The notes beneath the pieces are model-generated. The model was given only the letters and a program-made list of their open reading frames with translations. It did no database searches and was not told the origin of the DNA. The position numbers were made by a program, and so were the translations under genes. This document shows, piece by piece, positions 6,038 through 12,734 of a stretch of 15,317 nt of DNA (its first letter is position 1; the number at the start of each line of letters is the position of its first letter). Source of the stretch: an uncultured Phycisphaerales bacterium (GTDB taxonomy: Bacteria; Planctomycetota; Phycisphaerae; UBA1845; CAIVHJ01); assembly GCA_903905665.1 (NCBI GenBank), contig CAIVHJ010000426.1, positions 1 to 15,317 of the forward strand, given 5' to 3'.

Positions 6038-7309
6038 TCATTGGAATACTGTGTACGTACCAGGTGAGGGTTGGGCATTATTCCTCCATCCGTCACCCCG
6101 TAAAAAGAACCCTCCGTAGCCGTAGCTCCACCTAGGTTCGGGATCGATACTCGATCCGCTGAAATCAGGTATGGAGTAATAGGTTCCACCACGAAGCTGA
6201 TAAGGAGCACCGGACCTTGCGCAGGCACTGAAATCACTCCCACAATCCTCCAAAGTGAGTGAGTTAATGTTGGTCTCCACGGCAAACTTCATCGAACCCG
6301 CATGACCGTCGGCAAAACTGCCATTGTGGGTCTGGAACTCCCCATGCCAACCATAACGAAAAGAATCATAATCCGCATTCTGCCCATCCGGGGAAAGGCC
6401 TTCATCCTGCGACCCGCTGCCATTCAGCCCAGCCTGCGATAAACGATTCCACATGGCGGCATAGAAACCGTTGCCTTCAAGGTACACATACATCGTCGAA
6501 GGATCTACAACACTGGACGATTTGCGCAAATAAGAGCCCCAGGAAACAACCCCCGGAAAAGCAGGGTCACTATTGCCAGTCAGAAGACTGTCGGTAGTGT
6601 AGCTGTTCCCGCACAGATCGTACAGTGAATATCCGCGAGTTGAACCAAGGCCGGCCTTGCCGATGTAATGCCTGGGAAGAGCATAATAAGTACCTGTCCC
6701 CCATCCCCCCCACACGAAGATGCCGCCCTTGCCGTCTTTGCCGTCTTGGTACCCCACATCCGAGGGACAGCGGAAATAATTCAATTCCAGTTTGCTATCC
6801 GCCGCATCCTGTGCGGGGGTTTCGGCAACGGCTTCCGCAAGATTAGCGTACTGCTTAAAACCAGTCTTGTAGAGGTACGCGTTGAGCGGACGCATTCCGG
6901 GTCCAAAACCGCCACGCGTGTTAAATAGACCGTTGTTAATGCCCGGTGAGATCAGGTACGAAACCATAGACTCGAGAGCTACCGACGCTCCGCCTTTTCC
7001 GCCGAAGCAGCGTCGGCTGGCGCTCACAAAGTTCTTGTTGCTAGTGGCCCCATCGGCCGGAATGCCGAATGACGCCGCCGGTGAAACGGGAATCAAAGCT
7101 TCCGCCGAATCAGACGTCGAATACGAATGCGACGCGTTGGCGAGATCCTTCTCAGCAGTCAGGCATTGAATCTTCTTGGCCTGTTCGCGCGCTTTGGCCA
7201 ATGACGGCAGCAAAATCGCAATCAACAGTGCGATGATCGCCACCACCACCAACAATTCGATCAACGTAAACGCACTTCGGCTTCTCTGATCACTTCGTTG
7301 CATTCTCAT
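6038..7309 (-). CDS. Pseudopilin-like protein with type IV prepilin leader
   Basis: The 423-residue protein starts with a short basic leader (MRMQRSDQRSRSA), then FTLIELLVVVAIIALLIAIL, the hydrophobic helix of type IV pilin-like and type II secretion proteins. Prepilin peptidase would cut between A13 and F14, and E18 is the conserved +5 glutamate. The large remainder is exported, rich in G, S and Y, and carries NGSFADGHAG at 329-338. This resembles the H-x9-DG end signature of planctomycete prepilin-type proteins, although the spacing from H322 to DG is 11. Many paralogues of this kind usually occur in planctomycete genomes; their exact roles are mostly unknown. ATG at 7309 is preferred because AAAGGA lies 7-8 bases upstream; a second ATG follows at 7303. 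An in-frame extension to 7393 would place 28 extra residues ahead of the leader and is unlikely. Confidence 0.88.
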   Translation of the reverse strand: MRMQRSDQRSRSAFTLIELLVVVAIIALLIAILLPSLAKAREQAKKIQCLTAEKDLANASHSYSTSDSAEALIPVSPAASFGIPADGATSNKNFVSASRRCFGGKGGASVALESMVSYLISPGINNGLFNTRGGFGPGMRPLNAYLYKTGFKQYANLAEAVAETPAQDAADSKLELNYFRCPSDVGYQDGKDGKGGIFVWGGWGTGTYYALPRHYIGKAGLGSTRGYSLYDLCGNSYTTDSLLTGNSDPAFPGVVSWGSYLRKSSSVVDPSTMYVYLEGNGFYAAMWNRLSQAGLNGSGSQDEGLSPDGQNADYDSFRYGWHGEFQTHNGSFADGHAGSMKFAVETNINSLTLEDCGSDFSACARSGAPYQLRGGTYYSIPDFSGSSIDPEPRWSYGYGGFFLRGDGWRNNAQPSPGTYTVFQ

Positions 7310-7703
7310 AAACTCATCCTTTCCCAAATCTGGATTACCCTCTTGGTATTCTCTCCGCCCGAAGCAACCCAATGGCCTCAAACGGGAAACCACTAATACT
7401 ACACCAATCTTTTACTGAGTTCCATACCCCTCAACGGGACGCAACTCTTCTCAATCCTGTATATTAGGCCCCCCCTCACGAAATCTTAAACAATCTTGAA
7501 GATTTTTTTGAAAATTCTTGAGAATTTGTCTTGCTACGAAGATCGTTCCCCATTCATGTTCTTATGCGGGAAACTGTTCTTGGCAGAGGAAAAACTAAAC
7601 AGCACTAACAAAGTACCATAATCCGAGGCACGCCCCTCGAAGCGCCCGTCCCACCCCTCAGAGCCCCCAGCGCCGGCGGGTAATTGGTGTTATGGGAGAA
7701 CTC
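7310..7703. other. Intergenic region upstream of the pseudopilin gene
   Basis: No gene is seen. The stretch 7478-7530 is AT-rich and contains two dyads about two helical turns apart (7492-7504 and 7512-7527). The part from 7630 to 7690 is GC-rich with no clear structure. I see no intrinsic terminator for the peptidase gene that ends at 7704. Pseudopilin transcription should start somewhere in this region. Confidence 0.5.
7492..7527. promoter_or_regulatory. Paired AT-rich dyads, possible operator
   Basis: aatctt-g-aagatt (7492-7504) and aaattct-tg-agaattt (7512-7527) are perfect dyads whose centres lie about 21 bp apart, so they face the same side of the helix. They stand about 190 bp upstream of the pseudopilin start. 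Neither has the G/C stem expected of a terminator. A regulatory role is inferred from geometry only. Confidence 0.3.
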
Positions 7704-8372
7704 TTACTCGAATTCCGCCTGAATGAAATCCATAATGGCGTTACGGTTTGTCTGCCAACAGGTTTCGGCATCGAGGTTTTCCGGCAGCTCGAGCGTCACC
7801 GTGGGGATTTTCCGCTCATACCCGATCCATGTTCCCAAACTCCCCGGAGTGGGGTGGCCGATATCCGCCACAACCGGATACCCGTTGCTCTTGGCCATCA
7901 ACTCCGCCAGAGACTGCGCCGGACCGTCATAATTCACGCAATGACGGGTCGGTTCGATGCAGTGAATCACCAGTATCCGGCGGGGTTGTTGCCGCCGAAT
8001 CAGATCCAAAACCACCTGGGTTTCCGGCTCGCTGCCCGCCATCGACCCACCGTAAAACATGTCTTGTGGATCTCCCCTCCGCCAATTCGCCGTCGGAAAA
8101 TTCCGATTCAAATCCACCCCGTTCGCATTCTTCCTCGTGGCGAGTTCCAGCCCGTCGGGATTCAGACACGTCACCACGAACACGTGCTCGTCCATCATCT
8201 CGCCGACGGACGTCTGCAATAACTCAACCAACGCCTCTGCCGCAAAGGCGCTTTGCGGTTCGTCTCCGTGAACGCATCCGATGATCAAAATCACCGGCGC
8301 GGGATTGTCCAACTCGTAAGCACGAATCGGCCGACCTCGAACGGATGTGCCCAAAACATGAGTTCGCAACAT
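7704..8372 (-). CDS. M14-family zinc carboxypeptidase/amidase (MpaA-like)
   Basis: The 222-residue protein keeps the M14 zinc-site layout. HGDE at 35-38 supplies two metal ligands, NPDG at 71-74 and NGVDLNRNFP at 84-93 form the substrate site, and H137 in VIHCIEP is the likely third ligand. E195 in TLELPE is the probable catalytic glutamate. Length and motif order fit murein peptide amidase MpaA and related succinylglutamate desuccinylase-like enzymes. With no signal peptide it would act in the cytoplasm, most likely trimming gamma-D-Glu-diaminopimelate peptides during wall recycling. The exact substrate cannot be told from sequence. It lies behind accA on the same strand with a short gap. 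The ribosome binding site before the ATG at 8372 is weak. Confidence 0.82.
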   Translation of the reverse strand: MLRTHVLGTSVRGRPIRAYELDNPAPVILIIGCVHGDEPQSAFAAEALVELLQTSVGEMMDEHVFVVTCLNPDGLELATRKNANGVDLNRNFPTANWRRGDPQDMFYGGSMAGSEPETQVVLDLIRRQQPRRILVIHCIEPTRHCVNYDGPAQSLAELMAKSNGYPVVADIGHPTPGSLGTWIGYERKIPTVTLELPENLDAETCWQTNRNAIMDFIQAEFE

Positions 8373-8437
8373 GGTGAAAAACGAATCGCTTCAAAAGGAA
8401 TTTGCAGAACCAACCACCCGCCGACACAACTTCCGTT

Positions 8438-9565
8438 TCATCCCGAAACCACTGAATCGATCCGCCGCTTCCGCGAAGTCGAAACTCCGGTTTCCTCCAC
8501 CAAAACACGACTCGCCGGAACACCTCGCCCTTTGCGCACTCCTGTTTTCCCCTCACGACGAGACTGCACGGATTCAAAGAAACCCCCGACGGTCCTCAGC
8601 CGATGGTATCGCCGCTTGAGCAACGTCTCGATCCGCACCCGCTTCAACTCCCGAAGCGTCCCCGCCAAATAAGACTCCACGTTCTGAATGGCTACTTCCG
8701 GCTGGCGATGCGCGCCGCCCAACGGCTCGGAGATTACGTCGTCGATCAAATCGAGCTTCTTGAGGTCCCGCGACGTTAACTTCAGCGATTCCGCCGCCCG
8801 GCGGGCCTGCTCCCCCGTCTTGAACAAAATCGCCGCGCATCCCTCGGGTGAAATCACCGAATAAAACGCATGTTCCAGCATCGACACGCGGTCCCCCACC
8901 CCGATGCCGAGCGCCCCTCCGCTTCCCCCTTCGCCGATCACCACGCACACCACCGGAACCCGCAATCGCGACATCTCCATCAAATTCACCGCAATCGCTT
9001 GCGCAATGCCACGCTCCTCGGCGCCGATCCCGGGATACGCCCCCTGCGTATCGATCAAACAAACGACCGGCAATCCATACTTTTCCGCCAACTTCATTTT
9101 GAGCATCGCTTTGCGATACCCCTCCGGATGCGCGCATCCAAAATTGCACGCGATTCGTTCTTTCGTGTCTTTTCCCTTGCTGTGACCGATCAGCATCACC
9201 TTGTGACCGGCGATCCTCGCAAAACCGCTGACCATCGCCTTGTCGTCGCCCCAGTTGCGGTCTCCGTGAAGCTCCACAAAATCCTTGGCGATTCCCTTGA
9301 GATAATCCGAAAGAATCGGACGCCTCGGATGTCGCGCCACCAGCACCGTCTCCCACGCCGTCAAATTCGAATATATCTGCTTCGTCATGGATTTCAGCGT
9401 CGTTCGCAACTCGTTGATCTCGTTGGAAAGGTCTCGCTGACCTCCCGTCTGAAGCGATTCGAGACGTGCAATCTCCTCCTCTATTCGGATCAAAGGCTTC
9501 TCGAAATCAAGGTAGGCCCCGCTTCCACTCGAAGAACCACTGCTCTTATTTTCTGTTTCCGCCAT
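8438..9565 (-). CDS. accA: Acetyl-CoA carboxylase carboxyltransferase subunit alpha
   Basis: With AccD this subunit moves the carboxyl group from biotin to acetyl-CoA to make malonyl-CoA, the first committed step of fatty acid synthesis. The usual core is clear: YLDFEKP near the start, DFVELHGDR at 96-103, GCAHPEGYRKAM at 143-154, DTQGAYPGIGAEERG at 172-186, and the glycine-rich loop GEGGSGGALGIGVGD at 211-225. The protein is 375 residues long, against about 320 for typical AccA. The extra part is an Arg-rich tail after residue 328 that does not look like AccA (see findings). I chose ATG at 9565, with GGGA before it; an in-frame ATG at 9574 adds three residues and has no site. accD is not in the window. 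Convincing apart from its C-terminus. Confidence 0.95.
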   Translation of the reverse strand: MAETENKSSGSSSGSGAYLDFEKPLIRIEEEIARLESLQTGGQRDLSNEINELRTTLKSMTKQIYSNLTAWETVLVARHPRRPILSDYLKGIAKDFVELHGDRNWGDDKAMVSGFARIAGHKVMLIGHSKGKDTKERIACNFGCAHPEGYRKAMLKMKLAEKYGLPVVCLIDTQGAYPGIGAEERGIAQAIAVNLMEMSRLRVPVVCVVIGEGGSGGALGIGVGDRVSMLEHAFYSVISPEGCAAILFKTGEQARRAAESLKLTSRDLKKLDLIDDVISEPLGGAHRQPEVAIQNVESYLAGTLRELKRVRIETLLKRRYHRLRTVGGFFESVQSRREGKTGVRKGRGVPASRVLVEETGVSTSRKRRIDSVVSG

Positions 9566-9940
9566 GAATTTCATCCCATAGTGTTGCTTGAAAATCTGCG
9601 ATTACGAATTTCCGACGTGACCTCATCCAATCCCACGCCGAAAATCCATCCGCGCCATTGATAAAACCTATATAGCGTAACACCATCCTCCTTCTCTTCA
9701 AACAAAATTTCCACCTACCCCAGCCGGCAGTGAATCCAAAATAATTACAAAATGTACCTAACTCCATATATTTCCATGAATTACGACGATTTGAAACCCC
9801 ACCATTCGCGTCTGACAATAGATCATCGAGTAAGTATACATACAGAGGATATGATGGCGAGGGTTCTGCATGTTGAAAACCGGTCATTCCCACGTGGACG
9901 TTCCGCTCGCGCGTTTGGATATGGTACACGACTTGGTACA

Positions 9941-9989
9941 TGTTTTTATGATAGCACCCGATTTCGTTCCTGTTTTTATATAGCACCCG
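9941..9989 (+). repeat. 20-bp imperfect direct repeat
   Basis: tgtttttatgatagcacccg (9941-9960) recurs as tgtttttatatagcacccg at 9971-9989, with one base missing and 10 bases between the copies. The second copy runs into the palindrome at 9984-10001. Confidence 0.7.
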
Positions 9990-10001
9990 GCATGCCGGGT
10001 G
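9984..10001. repeat. 18-bp perfect palindrome
   Basis: cacccggcatgccgggtg is self-complementary with no loop. The direct repeat copy at 9941-9960 ends with the same cacccg half-site without its partner, as though one element is complete and one is truncated. Confidence 0.65.
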
Positions 10002-10051
10002 TCTTCTTCCGGAATTCACCTATGTCTGAATCCATCGCATTTCCCTGTGTG

Positions 10052-10071
10052 CCACTGCTCTTGAGCAGTGG
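10052..10071. repeat. REP-like hairpin
   Basis: ccactgct and agcagtgg pair around a cttg loop. The layout matches the hairpin at 14977-15005 once that is reverse-complemented: a CAC..GCT arm, then AGC..GTGG, then CC and CA. Confidence 0.65.
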
Positions 10072-10145
10072 TCCGCAGCAAAAAAGCACCCAAATCGCAC
10101 AAAAGCGAACTCATCTCACTGGAATCTGTGACCCGCACACACGAG

Positions 10146-10162
10146 GATCATGTAAAATGATC
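10146..10162. promoter_or_regulatory. Dyad just upstream of purF
   Basis: gatcat-gtaaa-atgatc is a perfect 6-5-6 dyad that ends 5 bases before the GGAG ribosome binding site of purF. It contains TAAAAT (10153-10158), which could serve as a -10 box, though no good -35 box is visible. It may be an operator or a weak leader hairpin. Not identified with any known purine regulator site. Confidence 0.3.
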
Positions 10163-10182
10163 ATCTGGAGTTGATTGCAACG

Positions 10183-11610
10183 ATGCCGAATTCTGAAATT
10201 CAACATCATTGCGGTTTGTTCGGCGTGTACGGCCACCCCGAAGCCGTGCACCTCACGCGTCTCGGCCTCTTCGCCCAACAGCACCGAGGTCAGGAGTCGG
10301 CAGGCATCTGCGCCACACAGGGACGGGGCATCGTTCGACACGCCGGCCTCGGACTCGTCAATGACGTCTTCAACAAATCAATTTTGGAAACCCTCCGCAA
10401 CCCAATTGTGATCGGACACGTGCGTTATTCCACGACCGGTTCCTGCAACGAAGCCAACGCCCAGCCGCTGCTCTTCAACTACGCCGGTGGACAAATCGCC
10501 ATCGCCCACAACGGCAATCTCGTCAATGCCGCCCTCCTCCGCGACGAGTATGAACAACACGGCCACATCTTTTTGACCACCAGCGATACCGAAATCATCA
10601 TGCACCTGCTCGCCAAACCCTCGCACATGCAAAAACGCAATCCGCTTCCGCACGTTCTCAATCATTTGCAGGGCGCCTACAGTCTGCTGTTTTTGTTCAA
10701 CGATCGCATGGTGGCGGTTCGGGACCCCTTTGGGTTTCGACCCCTGTGCCTCGGCCGGCTGGCCAACGGCGCGACGGTCATCGCCTCGGAAACCTGCGCG
10801 CTGGACATCATCGACGCCCACTACGAACGAGACGTTCAACCCGGCGAGATTATTACGATTGACCGGGGCGGAGTTCGCTCTGAAATGTTCGCCGAACCGA
10901 CGCGCCCCATGGCGGCGCAGTGCATTTTTGAACTGGTCTATTTCGCCGATCCGTCGAGCAACGTCTTCGGTCAAAACGTGCACCTCGCACGCGTCGAGAT
11001 GGGTCGTCAACTCGCCCGCGAGGCCCCGACTGATGCTGATCTGGTCATTCCGGTTCCGAACTGCGCCCGCTGTGCCGCCATGGGCTACAGCGAAACCGGC
11101 GGCCTTCCGCTCGGTCGCGGATTCACCACCAGCCACTATGCCGGACGGTCCTTCATCATGCCCGAACAACACCTCCGCGACATCGCCGTCAAAATCAAAC
11201 TCAACGTCATCCGCGAATCCGTCTGCGGAAAACGACTCGTTGTCGTCGAGGATTCCGTCGTGCGCGGAACCACCACCAAAGGCAAAATGGGCGCGCTGCG
11301 AAAAGCCGGCGCCACCGAAATTCACCTCCGCGTCGCCTCACCCCCGATCCGACACGGATGCTACTTCGGAATCGACTTTCCCAACCAGTCCGAACTGATC
11401 GCCACGGGCCGAAGCGTCGAAGACATCCAACGATACCTCGAAGTCGATTCTTTGCAGTATCTGTCTCTGGATGGAATGCTTTCGTGCGTGGCGGGTGGAA
11501 AAGACAAATACTGTACCGCCTGCTTCTCCGGCGGATATCCGGTTCCCGTGGATCACCCCGTCAGCAAATTCGCCATGGAAAAACACCAGTTCAGAATGTT
11601 CGAACAATGA
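10183..11610 (+). CDS. purF: Amidophosphoribosyltransferase
   Basis: PurF makes 5-phosphoribosylamine from PRPP and glutamine, the first step of purine synthesis. The 475-residue protein has an N-terminal Ntn-type glutaminase whose nucleophile is C10 (HHCGLFG). The nine residues before it would be removed as a propeptide. Further motifs are QQHRGQESAG at 32-41, GHVRYSTTG at 78-86, and HNGNLVN at 109-115. The C-terminal PRTase domain has the PRPP loop VVVEDSVVRGTT (353-364). C247, C393, C444 and C447 match the four cysteines that bind the 4Fe-4S cluster in Bacillus-type PurF. The usual PDS of the flexible region is replaced by PNCARC (292-297). I chose ATG at 10183, 12 bases after GGAG. An in-frame TTG at 10171 directly abuts that site. 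purM follows with an ATGA overlap. Confidence 0.97.
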   Translation: MPNSEIQHHCGLFGVYGHPEAVHLTRLGLFAQQHRGQESAGICATQGRGIVRHAGLGLVNDVFNKSILETLRNPIVIGHVRYSTTGSCNEANAQPLLFNYAGGQIAIAHNGNLVNAALLRDEYEQHGHIFLTTSDTEIIMHLLAKPSHMQKRNPLPHVLNHLQGAYSLLFLFNDRMVAVRDPFGFRPLCLGRLANGATVIASETCALDIIDAHYERDVQPGEIITIDRGGVRSEMFAEPTRPMAAQCIFELVYFADPSSNVFGQNVHLARVEMGRQLAREAPTDADLVIPVPNCARCAAMGYSETGGLPLGRGFTTSHYAGRSFIMPEQHLRDIAVKIKLNVIRESVCGKRLVVVEDSVVRGTTTKGKMGALRKAGATEIHLRVASPPIRHGCYFGIDFPNQSELIATGRSVEDIQRYLEVDSLQYLSLDGMLSCVAGGKDKYCTACFSGGYPVPVDHPVSKFAMEKHQFRMFEQ

Positions 11611-12734
11611 CTCCACCGAATTCGTCGGATAAAATTTCCCGCATGAAACGCAAACCGATCACGTACGAATCGGCGGGAGTGAGCATCGCCGCCAACGACA
11701 AACTGATTGATCTGCTGATCCCGACGCTGCGGAAAACCGAAAATCCCCGTGTGATCTCCAATCCGGGTGGTTTCGCGGGTTTCTTCCGCCTGTTCGACAA
11801 CCGAACAAGATACAAAGACCCGATCCTCGTCAGTTGCACCGACGGCGTGGGGACCAAGGTGTTGTTGGCGGCGCAGATGAACCGATTGGATACGATCGGT
11901 ACTGACCTGGTGGCAATGAGCGTCAACGACATGATCACCTGCGGTGCTCGGCCGCTGTTTTTCCTTGATTACGTTGCGGCTCACAAAAACATTCCGCCTC
12001 GTACGGCGGCCATCGTCGCAAGCGTCGCACGCGGTTGTCGTCAGGCGGATTGCGTGCTGCTGGGGGGCGAAACCGCCGAAATGCCCGATCTCTACAAACC
12101 CGACGAATTCGATCTGGCCGGGTTCGCTGTCGGCGTCGTCGAGCGAAAACACCTGATCACCGGACGTTCCATCCGCCCCGGCGATGTCCTGATCGGACTG
12201 GCGTCTTCGGGTATTCATTCCAACGGTTATTCGCTTGTCCGACACGTTTTTTTTGAAAAAAACCGTTACCGATTCAACAATCGAATTCAAGGACTACGCG
12301 GAACGCTGGGTCAGGAATTGCTCCGTCCCACCCGTATTTACGTCCGGCCGATTCTGTCGCTGCTGCAAAAACATCCCGCCATCATCCGAGGACTGGCGCA
12401 CATTACGGGGAGCGGACTTCCGGGAAACGTCCCGCGAATTCTCCCGAAAGGTTGTCAGGCGGTTATCCGAAAAGAAAGCTGGAAAATCCCGCCGATCTTT
12501 CGTGTCATTCAGTCGCTCGGAGTATCAGAAAAACAGATGTATGATGTCTTCAATATGGGAATCGGGATGGTGCTGGTCTGCCGATCGCAAGATGCGCCAC
12601 AGGTGCTCGCCGAGATGCGGCGATCCCGCGTTCCAGCCCGGGTCATTGGTGAGATCGTGCGCGGTGATTCCGAGCGTCTGATTCTGGACGAGGGATTCAC
12701 CGAAGCATCAAAAAGATCAGCGGCGCCCAGATGA
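11607..12734 (+). CDS. purM: Phosphoribosylformylglycinamidine cyclo-ligase (AIR synthetase)
   Basis: PurM closes FGAM to AIR with ATP, the fifth step of purine synthesis. Family motifs in order are ITYESAGV (18-25), CTDGVGTKV (77-85), MSVNDMITCGARPLFFLDY (104-122), LGGETAEMPDLY (152-163), DLAGFAVGVVE (169-179), GLASSGIHSNGYSLVR (197-212), HITGSGLPGNVPR (265-277) and FNMGIGM (315-321). The usual GGG of the HITGGGL motif reads GSG. The ATG at 11607 overlaps the purF stop by four bases (ATGA), which suggests translational coupling; it gives 375 residues. An ATG at 11643 (MKRKPITYESAG) would give 363 residues and agrees better with most PurM N-termini. The 3' end runs 38 bp into the convergent transporter gene. 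Confidence 0.95.
   Translation: MTPPNSSDKISRMKRKPITYESAGVSIAANDKLIDLLIPTLRKTENPRVISNPGGFAGFFRLFDNRTRYKDPILVSCTDGVGTKVLLAAQMNRLDTIGTDLVAMSVNDMITCGARPLFFLDYVAAHKNIPPRTAAIVASVARGCRQADCVLLGGETAEMPDLYKPDEFDLAGFAVGVVERKHLITGRSIRPGDVLIGLASSGIHSNGYSLVRHVFFEKNRYRFNNRIQGLRGTLGQELLRPTRIYVRPILSLLQKHPAIIRGLAHITGSGLPGNVPRILPKGCQAVIRKESWKIPPIFRVIQSLGVSEKQMYDVFNMGIGMVLVCRSQDAPQVLAEMRRSRVPARVIGEIVRGDSERLILDEGFTEASKRSAAPR

Larger units (their letters stand above)
9566..10182. other. Divergent accA/purF intergenic region
   Basis: 617 bp separate the divergent starts. Open frames in it (including one on each strand of about 140-157 codons) show no domain, no good start and skewed composition, so I do not call them. 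The region holds a 20-bp direct repeat (9941-9989), an 18-bp palindrome (9984-10001), a REP-like hairpin (10052-10071) and a dyad just ahead of purF (10146-10162). Promoters for both genes should lie here; I found no convincing pair of -35 and -10 boxes. Confidence 0.5.

Noticed and set aside
9546..10019. Minus-strand frame of 157 codons between accA and purF
   Set aside because: It overlaps the accA start, crosses several repeats, has no ribosome binding site and an amino acid make-up (many R, W, C) unlike the real genes here.
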